From Candidatus Ruania gallistercoris (lineage in GTDB: Bacteria; Actinomycetota; Actinomycetes; Actinomycetales; Beutenbergiaceae), in assembly GCA_019116305.1 (NCBI GenBank), contig DXBY01000164.1, forward strand, positions 1 through 56,947: a stretch of 56,947 nucleotides of DNA, read 5' to 3'. Position numbers and translations under genes: made by a program. Of this stretch, positions 45,164-51,703 are shown one piece after another. The stretch's first letter is position 1, and each line of letters opens with the position of its first letter. The notes beneath the pieces were generated by a model. The model ran no database searches and was not told the origin of the DNA. It saw only the letters and a program-made list of their open reading frames with translations.

Positions 45164-45202
45164 ATCATGCCTGACTCCCCGCGCAAGGGGCAAGCGCTTT
45201 CC
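45164..45202 (-). promoter_or_regulatory. Leftward promoter with LacI-type operator for the SDR-flavoprotein genes
   Basis: On the minus strand TTGCCC (45188-45193) and CATGAT (45164-45169) form -35 and -10 boxes with an 18-bp spacer. The CG-centred palindrome GGCAAGCGCTTTCC (45189-45202) covers the -35 box. It shares ten invariant positions with the sites at 29695 and 32274. Confidence 0.62.
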
Positions 45203-45266
45203 GTCGGCCGAGACCGCACCTGTTGCGGAGCCAGCGAGGCGACGACGCGGTCCGCGCCGCGTCGCG

Positions 45267-46013
45267 CTATCGTTCCTGGGCCCGAGCTCGGAGGACGTCG
45301 AACTCGCAGCCTGGCGCGTTCGGGTCGAAGCCGTGCTCGATCAGCCATCGCGAGATCTTCAGGCTGCGCAGGGACCACCAGGCACGAATCACGTCGGGGT
45401 CCGCACCGTCGCCGTAGCCGGTGAGCAGGTCCTCGAGTCGATCCTCGTGGCCGAGCGTCAAGGTGGCCAAGTCGAACATGGCATCGCCGCGACCTGCTCC
45501 TGCCCAGTCGATGATGCCGACGACCTCGTCCTGCTCGACGAACACGTGCGCGATCTGCAGGTCCCCGTGGATGAACGCCGGCGGGTAGGGCCGCAGGGCT
45601 GCGTCCGCGATCTCGCGATTCCGGTGGATGACGTCGGCAGGGAGAACGGCGTGGGCAAGTAGCCACGCGCAGGCACGATCGAGATCGGCGCGCACATTGC
45701 TGAGCTCGAGGGCCTGCCACGGCGGCCCCGGGGCATCGTGCAGCTGCCGGATGACGGCTCCGGCGGCAACCCATGCTGCGGGCGACGCCGTCGACGGTTC
45801 ACCGAGAGCTCCCAGCGCCCTTCCGGGCACGGCTGCGATCGCGAGGACCGGATCCTCCCGCCAGAGAACCGTGGGCGTCGGCACCGGCGCCAGGCCGATC
45901 GCCTGCACCTCGATGTCCGCGTGTGCCGGATCGCCGTCGACCTTCAGGAACACCTCACCCACGCGCACTGTCGCGCGCTGGCTGTGCGCGACGATCACTT
46001 CAACGTTCGTCAT
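45267..46013 (-). CDS. Aminoglycoside phosphotransferase-family kinase
   Basis: 248 residues with the APH-type catalytic loop FIHGDLQIAHVFV (HGD, with His at the usual Asn position) and the metal-binding IIDWAGAGRGDAMFDLATL. Family members phosphorylate antibiotics, choline, sugars or amino acids; the substrate is unknown and antibiotic resistance should not be assumed. I chose ATG 46013, with AGGA nearby, over 46049. It stands alone between the SDR promoter region and DUF488. Confidence 0.82.
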   Translation of the reverse strand: MTNVEVIVAHSQRATVRVGEVFLKVDGDPAHADIEVQAIGLAPVPTPTVLWREDPVLAIAAVPGRALGALGEPSTASPAAWVAAGAVIRQLHDAPGPPWQALELSNVRADLDRACAWLLAHAVLPADVIHRNREIADAALRPYPPAFIHGDLQIAHVFVEQDEVVGIIDWAGAGRGDAMFDLATLTLGHEDRLEDLLTGYGDGADPDVIRAWWSLRSLKISRWLIEHGFDPNAPGCEFDVLRARAQER

Positions 46014-46069
46014 GCCGATCATCCTGGCCACGCGGACCGGAGCTGTCACCGGAAAATCCGGCGAGGGGA

Positions 46070-46651
46070 CTACTCCGGTGACGGCGCGGACAACGGGGGC
46101 TGACCGCCGTCGTAGACCACCATCGCCCGATCGTCGGCGGACTCCTCAGCAGTGACAACACGAGCCTCCGGAGTCACCGGATGCTCCTGCTGCCGGCCGT
46201 CGTGCATCAGGTGCCGCACCTCCACCTGCTCCACCAGCACCAGGTGGTCCGACAGCAGCCGGCGGTGACAGCGCCACCACAACGACTCCGAACACATCAC
46301 CGCACTCTGCCCTGCGGACGGCTCGGCCACAGTGGACAACCCTGCACGGAACTCCTCGGTCTCCATCCAGTCGGCATAGGCGCGGAAGGACGGGTGCCGC
46401 AGACCCAGATGCGCCGTGCGCTCCCCGACCCCGCGCCGCCGGCCACCGAGGCGCTGCTCCCACACGTAGTCGATCCCCGCTGCCTCGAGCCATTCGGCCA
46501 TCGCCTCCCGGCCGAACTGCGGGTTCCGCCGCGAGCCAGGGAACGAGCGCACATCCACGATCCGGGTGATCTCCGCCCCACGCAGCAGATCGAGGAAGTC
46601 CTCGGCGGCGAGTGTGCCGTGACCGAGGGTGAGTAACCGGTCGGAGGACAT
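46070..46651 (-). CDS. DUF488-family protein
   Basis: 193 residues. LLTLGHGTLAAEDFLDLLRG, IVDVRSFPGSRRNPQFG and the C-terminal CSESLWWRCHRRLLSDHLV are DUF488 hallmarks, with conserved Arg and Cys residues. The function is unknown. ATG 46651 has TACCCT six bases upstream and no Shine-Dalgarno, the same arrangement as the gene at 3258; ATG 46672 is an alternative. Divergent from the small membrane-protein gene. Confidence 0.85.
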   Translation of the reverse strand: MSSDRLLTLGHGTLAAEDFLDLLRGAEITRIVDVRSFPGSRRNPQFGREAMAEWLEAAGIDYVWEQRLGGRRRGVGERTAHLGLRHPSFRAYADWMETEEFRAGLSTVAEPSAGQSAVMCSESLWWRCHRRLLSDHLVLVEQVEVRHLMHDGRQQEHPVTPEARVVTAEESADDRAMVVYDGGQPPLSAPSPE

Positions 46652-46747
46652 CCGTTCAGGGTAGGTCGCCATCGAGTCACCCGCCCGCGCTGGGCGCTGC
46701 CGCCGAGCCGGCCACCCGCGCTCGCCCCGCCGCCTACGCTGGAGCGC

Positions 46748-47104
46748 ATGAAGACGACCGGTGGGCAGGACCCGATACCTCCGCCAGCCCCGGCACCGCC
46801 CTCCCGCGCAGCCAAGACGGGCTGGAGCACCGGCCGGGTGATCGCAGCGGTGGCGGCAGGGCTCGTCGCGCTGCCACTTCTCGCCGGGCTGTGGCTGGTC
46901 CTCTCCTTCACTTTCGGCAGCGGAGACCCGCACGGCTACGCGCTGCTCGGTGGCGCATTCCTAGCAGTGGTCGCCGGCATCCTGCTGGTCTGCCTGATGC
47001 CGTGGATCTTCCCGGCGGCGCTGCGGCTCCGAGCGTTCGGGCTGGCGCTGCTGGGCTACCTGGTGCTGGTGGTTGTGGTCGGCGTCGTCCTCTCGAACGG
47101 CTGA
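46748..47104 (+). CDS. Small membrane protein, function unknown
   Basis: 118 residues: a Pro-rich cytoplasmic N-terminus (PIPPPAPAPPSRAAK) followed by three membrane helices (VIAAVAAGLVALPLLAGLWLVL, LGGAFLAVVAGILLVCLMPW, FGLALLGYLVLVVVVGVVL). TACGCT lies seven bases before the ATG; GGAG is also present but close. Convergent with the SGNH hydrolase gene, whose stop is 4 bp away. Confidence 0.75.
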   Translation: MKTTGGQDPIPPPAPAPPSRAAKTGWSTGRVIAAVAAGLVALPLLAGLWLVLSFTFGSGDPHGYALLGGAFLAVVAGILLVCLMPWIFPAALRLRAFGLALLGYLVLVVVVGVVLSNG

Positions 47105-47107
47105 GCT

Positions 47108-48166
47108 CTACCTGGACCCGGCCGCCGCCGCGGACGATTCGCCCGCGCCGGTCCGAAGGAGACCGGCGAGTACCGGTTCCAGCCGGTCGGCCATCCGGAC
47201 GAAGCCGAGGTCGGTGGGGTGCGAGCTGTCCACTGTGCCCTCGTCGTCGTCACCGAGCAGGTCCCGATGGCCCAGGTAGTGCAGGTTCGCATCCCCTTCG
47301 CCAGTGAGCTGCCCGAACGCTGCGGTGAGCTCGGCGCGGGCCGCGGCGTGCGCCGTCTGCCGATCCGGCCTGATCCAGGAGTTGGTGAGAGTGCGGTCCT
47401 CGATCAGCAGCACCGGAGCGTCCGGCCTGCGAGAGCGCAGCGCCTGCAGGAAGGGCAGAGCGCGTTCGCGCACCAGGGTGGCGTCCATGTTCGGGAGGCA
47501 GTCCACCACGTAGACCCCGGCGTCGATCTCGGCGATCAGCTCGGCCAGAGCGGTTTCCATCTTGCCGTTACCGGAGAAACCCAGCCCGATGATGTCCCGG
47601 CCGAGCCGGCGGCCGAGGATCGCCGGCAGGCTCATCCCGGCCCGGGAGGCGGAGGCGCCGTGGATGATCGACGTGCCGTAGTAGACGATCGGCCCAAGGG
47701 GCTCGGGCTGCACCTCGGTGAGCGTGGCACCGGCGGGCACACCGAGCTGCACGTCGGCGAGCTGCTTGAACAGTGGGAGGTAGAGCCGGTAGCGCCGCTT
47801 TCCCGGGGCCAGGTTCTCTGCGAGCACAGCCTCGGTGTCCAGGTCGGTCGGCACGCCCACCCCCACCCAGCGCAGCCGCTCGGTGTCGTCGGAGCCGTAC
47901 AGGTCCAGACCGGCGACCGCAGTGTCCGGCATGTGCGCCAAGCGAATCTCGTCCGGTCGCACCTGCCACCGCGCGTGCAGCTGCACAGCATCGGTCTCGA
48001 ACTCGTGGAACAGCGTCGAGGAGTGCCGGCTCAGCCCCCAGACCACCTCGGGCACCATGTCGCGGGCATGTGCCGGGAGCCGGTCGTAACGGCGGTCCAT
48101 CGCCGCTCTCGGCCAGCCGCGTCCGCGGGGTTCGCCGAGGGTGTGCCAGGTCAGTTCAGCGGTCAT
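47108..48166 (-). CDS. SGNH/GDSL-family hydrolase (esterase type)
   Basis: 352 residues. An N-terminal beta-sandwich of ~150 residues precedes an SGNH domain: the nucleophile Ser in IVYYGTSIIHGASA (block I, GTS instead of GDS), Gly-Asn in GFSGNGKMETAL, and the Asp-His pair in VDSSHPTDLGF. Enzymes with this two-domain layout include carbohydrate esterases and are often found in polysaccharide loci. No signal peptide, so the substrate should be an imported acetylated sugar (inference). The ATG has AAGGAGG at ideal distance. Confidence 0.85.
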   Translation of the reverse strand: MTAELTWHTLGEPRGRGWPRAAMDRRYDRLPAHARDMVPEVVWGLSRHSSTLFHEFETDAVQLHARWQVRPDEIRLAHMPDTAVAGLDLYGSDDTERLRWVGVGVPTDLDTEAVLAENLAPGKRRYRLYLPLFKQLADVQLGVPAGATLTEVQPEPLGPIVYYGTSIIHGASASRAGMSLPAILGRRLGRDIIGLGFSGNGKMETALAELIAEIDAGVYVVDCLPNMDATLVRERALPFLQALRSRRPDAPVLLIEDRTLTNSWIRPDRQTAHAAARAELTAAFGQLTGEGDANLHYLGHRDLLGDDDEGTVDSSHPTDLGFVRMADRLEPVLAGLLRTGAGESSAAAAGSR

Positions 48167-48254
48167 TGCCCCTCCTTGGTCGACGGCGATCGTAGAGCAA
48201 GCGCGACAGGACACCGCGATGAGGATCGTCACCTGTGACCGCGATGCGCAGGAT

Positions 48255-48314
48255 CGTGCACATCCCACACAGAGTGCAGGAACGTGCACATCGCCAATTG
48301 AGTGCAGGTACAGT
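48255..48314 (+). promoter_or_regulatory. Duplicated operator and leaderless promoter of the hipBA-like pair
   Basis: Two units, CGTGCACATC-N7-GAGTGCAGG, occupy 48255-48280 and 48283-48308, a 28-bp period. Each has inverted TGCAC/GTGCA half-sites. The second unit abuts the -10 box TACAGT (48309-48314), six bases before the antitoxin ATG. The antitoxin probably binds both units and blocks RNA polymerase. Confidence 0.7.
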
Positions 48315-48320
48315 TACTTC

Positions 48321-48602
48321 ATGAGGCGATCGATCCATAGTCCGATACAACTCGGCGCCGCCATCCGTGACGCTCGCCTCCGACGCGGAATGACGCAGGC
48401 CGCGCTGGCCGACGCGGCCGGAGTGTCGCGACGCTGGCTCGTCAACGTCGAAGCAGGGCGGGGCAACCGCAGTGAGTTAGCGATGATGCTCGCCACCTTG
48501 AACGCTCTGGACCTCAGTCTCAGCCTGGCATCGAACACACCAGCATCCCTCAGCCCCACCGAGCGGGAACTGCTCGGGCTGATGACGGAGGAGGACCGGT
48601 GA
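48321..48602 (+). CDS. hipB: HipB-like HTH antitoxin
   Basis: 93 residues with an XRE-type helix-turn-helix (GAAIRDARLRRGMTQAALADAAGVSRRWLVNVEAG) preceded by a short basic arm. HipB neutralises HipA by binding it and represses the operon. It overlaps the next gene by four bases (GTGA). ATG 48321 has no Shine-Dalgarno and a -10 box at six bases, so the mRNA is probably leaderless. The ORF-track start at 48141 lies in operator DNA. Confidence 0.88.
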   Translation: MRRSIHSPIQLGAAIRDARLRRGMTQAALADAAGVSRRWLVNVEAGRGNRSELAMMLATLNALDLSLSLASNTPASLSPTERELLGLMTEEDR

Positions 48603-49870
48603 CGGCAGGGCGGGTGCTGGCAGTACTGCTCTACGGTCAGCATTTGGCCGACCTTGAGCAAACCGGAGGCGGTGCTCACCAGCTCACCTACCGTGACCTC
48701 GACGCTGGAAGCGGCCTGTCCCTTGCGATGCCCCCGCGGCCCGAGACCTATCGGCCCCGGCACGTCGATCCATTTCTCGAGGGGCTCCTCCCGGACAACG
48801 AGGACACACGCACAGCTCTCGGACTCGAGTTCGAGATCTCCGGACGCAACCCGTTCGCGCTGCTGGAGCACATCGGTCTGGACTGCGCCGGCGCGGTACA
48901 GTTCTGCCGCCCGGAGCAGGTCACGGAGGTCCTCGCCCAGAGCGGGGACCTGGTGCCGATCGACGATCAGAGCATCGGTACCCGGCTCCGGGAACTACGG
49001 GCCGACGCCGGCTCCTCCTGGCTGGCCATCAACGAGAGCTGGTCATTGGCCGGCGCCCAGGGAAAGTTCGCACTGCGGCGCGAGGACGGTGGGTGGTACC
49101 GCCCGACCGGTGCCGAGCCGACCACGCACATCATCAAGCCGGGAGGCACGGAATTTCGAGCTCAGGCGCTCAACGAGCATCTCTGCCTTCTCGCTGCTCG
49201 CTTGCTCGGCCTCTCGGCGGCATCGAGCGAGTACACCGAGTTCGACGGCGAGCCGGCGATCGTGGTGGAACGTTACGACCGACGCCGCACTGCGGACGGC
49301 CGGCTGCTGCGGGTCCACCAAGAGGATGTCTGCCAGGCGCTCAGCATCTACCCTCGGGACAAGTACGAGAGCAGTGGTGGCCCGCGCGCAGCTGACATCG
49401 TCGACCTTCTCGACCGCGTGACAACAAGTCGGGACTGGCGAACTGACACCAACGCATTCCTCGACGCCCTCATCCTGAACTATCTGCTCGGCGCTCCGGA
49501 CGCGCACGCGAAGAACTACTCGCTCCTCCTCATCGGCTCCTCGGTGCGACTGGCCCCGCTCTACGACGTCGCCTCCGGTTTCCCTTATGACGCCACCGAG
49601 CAGCACGGACTGCGCCGCGCCGCGATGAAGATCGGCGGGGAGAACCGGTTTGGCCGAGTGGAACGTCGGCACTGGGAACGATTCGCCGGCGAGATCCGCC
49701 ACCCCGCCGACGCGCTGCTGGCGCGGGTTGCCGACCTCGCCACACGGGCACCCGATGCGATGTCGTCCGCCCTGGCGACCCAGCGCGAGGCAGCGGCCGA
49801 GCTCGGCCCCCGGCTGCTCGATCCGCTGGCGGCACACTGCGAGGCCGTGGCCGGCGGGCTCAACCGCTGA
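48599..49870 (+). CDS. hipA: HipA-family Ser/Thr kinase toxin
   Basis: 423 residues. N-terminal HipA subdomain with FLEGLLPDNEDTR; kinase core with SLAGAQGKFAL (containing the expected autophosphorylated Ser), THIIKPGG, AIVVERYDRR, the HQEDVCQAL motif and the catalytic NYLLGAPDAHAKNYSLL followed by LAPLYDVAS. HipA toxins phosphorylate a glutamyl- or other tRNA synthetase and cause dormancy. The GTG start overlaps hipB. All key motifs appear intact, so it should be active. Confidence 0.92.
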   Translation: MTAGRVLAVLLYGQHLADLEQTGGGAHQLTYRDLDAGSGLSLAMPPRPETYRPRHVDPFLEGLLPDNEDTRTALGLEFEISGRNPFALLEHIGLDCAGAVQFCRPEQVTEVLAQSGDLVPIDDQSIGTRLRELRADAGSSWLAINESWSLAGAQGKFALRREDGGWYRPTGAEPTTHIIKPGGTEFRAQALNEHLCLLAARLLGLSAASSEYTEFDGEPAIVVERYDRRRTADGRLLRVHQEDVCQALSIYPRDKYESSGGPRAADIVDLLDRVTTSRDWRTDTNAFLDALILNYLLGAPDAHAKNYSLLLIGSSVRLAPLYDVASGFPYDATEQHGLRRAAMKIGGENRFGRVERRHWERFAGEIRHPADALLARVADLATRAPDAMSSALATQREAAAELGPRLLDPLAAHCEAVAGGLNR

Positions 49871-49902
49871 TCCGCGCCACCTGCGAGCCCGGGCGCACCG
49901 AC

Positions 49903-50256
49903 TTACGCCGGTGTGGTGGGGAGACCGACCGCGGTGAGCTGGTCCTCCAGGCTGAAGATCTCCGGCAGCACCTCGAATCCCTCGTCCGGGTTGCCGGGGT
50001 CGACGAAGTACTGCTCCATGCACGCCTGCCAGCGCGCGTTCACCTGGGTGCGGGCCATCGCCGCCTGCGCGTCGTCGTAGTCGTCGGCCTCGAAGTGGCC
50101 GACCAGCAGACCGTCCGCGCTCAGGTAGAGCCGGTAGTGCCGCCAGCCGGAGTCCCGCAGCGCCTGGAGCATCTCCGGCCAAACGGCGGCGTGCGCCGCG
50201 GTGTACTCCTCCAGGGCCTCGGGTCGGACCCGGTTGATGAAACAGTAGCGGGGCAT
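49903..50256 (-). CDS. rhaM: L-rhamnose mutarotase
   Basis: 117 residues: RYCFINRVRPEALEEYTAAHAAVWPEML with the active-site Tyr and His region, then HYRLYLSADGLLVGHFEADD and ARWQACMEQYF, typical of RhaM, which interconverts alpha- and beta-L-rhamnose before isomerisation. The ATG has an AAGGAGCG-type Shine-Dalgarno. It lies 4 kb from the rhaB/rhaD genes, beyond GH29 and GH106, but on the same strand as them. L-rhamnose isomerase is not seen in the window. Confidence 0.93.
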   Translation of the reverse strand: MPRYCFINRVRPEALEEYTAAHAAVWPEMLQALRDSGWRHYRLYLSADGLLVGHFEADDYDDAQAAMARTQVNARWQACMEQYFVDPGNPDEGFEVLPEIFSLEDQLTAVGLPTTPA

Positions 50257-50476
50257 CGCAGCGCTCCTTCGGGAGGGGGTCAGGGCGGGGTCCGTCAGTA
50301 CGGACGCCGGCGTTCGTCACGGTACTCGACGGCGCAGCGGAGCCTGCGCTCGACGGCGCCGCCGGAGCCAGTCCTCGTCGGTGCATCGCCCCGACCACCA
50401 TCCGGTCCGCCGCCTCGGCTCGCGCACCGGGTGTGGTGGGATGGCTGCATCAGCCGCGCCGAACAGGAGCTCAACG

Positions 50477-51676
50477 ATGCCCTCTCCCGACTCGCTGCCG
50501 ACCTGGGCACTGGAGGCGAGCCTTGGAATCTTTGTCCACTGGGGTGCGTATTCGGTACCGGCCTGGGCCGAGACCACGGGCGCCCTGGGCACGGTGCCCG
50601 ATGATGAGTGGTTCACCCACAACGCCTATGCCGAGTGGTACGCGAACACGATCCGGATCCCCGGGTCCCCGGCCGCTGAGCACCACACGAGCGTCCATGG
50701 CGGGCGCCCGTACCAGGACTTCCTGGAGCAGTGGCGGGCGGAACACTACGACCCGGTCGACTGGGCAGAACTGTTCCGATCCGCGGGCGCGGACTATGTC
50801 ATTCCGGTGACCAAGCACCACGACGGCATCTGTCTCTGGGACGCCCCGGGCGCTGGGGCACCCACCACCGTGGCCGCCGGCCCCGGGCGCGACCTGCTCG
50901 CCCCGCTCGCCCGCGCCACCCGGGCGGCCGGGATGCGCTTCGGCGTCTACTACTCCGGCGGGTTGGACTGGGCGTTTGCCGAGCACCCACCGATCACCCG
51001 GGACGCGGACCTGGACCGGCACCGGCCGATCGGTGCCGACTATGCCGCGTACGCCACAGCGCAGGTGACCGACCTGATCGACCGGTACCAGCCGTCGGTG
51101 CTGTGGAACGACATCAACTGGCCGGAGGCGGGCAAGGAGGATGGTTCGCTGCAGCGGCTGCTGGCGCACTACCGCGAGGTGGTGCCGGACGGGATCGTCA
51201 ACGACCGCTGGGGTGCTCCGGTGTGGGACTACCGCACCAGCGAGTACTCCCACGATGTGGCAAACGAGGCCGGCCACCACTGGGAGCACACCCGCGGTCT
51301 GGGCTTCTCCTTCGGGTTCAACCAGATCGAGGACGCCGCGCTCACCCTGTCCCCGCGCGAGCTCGCCCTGCTCTATGCCGATGTAGTCTCCCGCGGCGGT
51401 CGACTGCTGCTGAACGTGGGCCCGGAAGCCTCCGGGCGCATTCCCGAGGTACAGCGGCGCACGCTCGAGGGCGTCGGCGCGTTCATGGCCGCGGCCAAGC
51501 CGCTCACTACCGCCCGCAAGCCGTTGGAACCAGGTGCCGTGACCGTCCAGGGCACTGACTGGTGGCGGGCCTGGAGCCACGGCGAGGAGGTGGTGGTCGT
51601 CGCGGACCGCGAGGACGTGCAGGCCGAGGCGGCGGACGGTCGGGCGGTGACGGTGCTGGCCCTGCCGGAGGAGTAG
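50477..51676 (+). CDS. GH29-family alpha-L-fucosidase
   Basis: 399 residues from ATG 50477, which has AGGAG. GH29 features: LGIFVHWGAYSVPAW at the N-terminus, VIPVTKHHDGICLWDAPG, FGVYYSGGLDW, and the nucleophile Asp in SVLWNDINWP; RGGRLLLNVGPEASGRIP closes the barrel. No signal peptide, so it cleaves imported fucosyl-oligosaccharides in the cytoplasm. Convergent with the GH106 gene (27 bp between stops). Confidence 0.9.
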   Translation: MPSPDSLPTWALEASLGIFVHWGAYSVPAWAETTGALGTVPDDEWFTHNAYAEWYANTIRIPGSPAAEHHTSVHGGRPYQDFLEQWRAEHYDPVDWAELFRSAGADYVIPVTKHHDGICLWDAPGAGAPTTVAAGPGRDLLAPLARATRAAGMRFGVYYSGGLDWAFAEHPPITRDADLDRHRPIGADYAAYATAQVTDLIDRYQPSVLWNDINWPEAGKEDGSLQRLLAHYREVVPDGIVNDRWGAPVWDYRTSEYSHDVANEAGHHWEHTRGLGFSFGFNQIEDAALTLSPRELALLYADVVSRGGRLLLNVGPEASGRIPEVQRRTLEGVGAFMAAAKPLTTARKPLEPGAVTVQGTDWWRAWSHGEEVVVVADREDVQAEAADGRAVTVLALPEE

Positions 51677-51703
51677 CGCCCAGGCGCCTGCGGCACGGGC
51701 AGC

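Noticed and set aside
45267-46013. Antibiotic resistance gene
   Set aside because: The APH-like kinase fold is shared by many enzymes of metabolism; nothing in sequence or context points to an antibiotic substrate.
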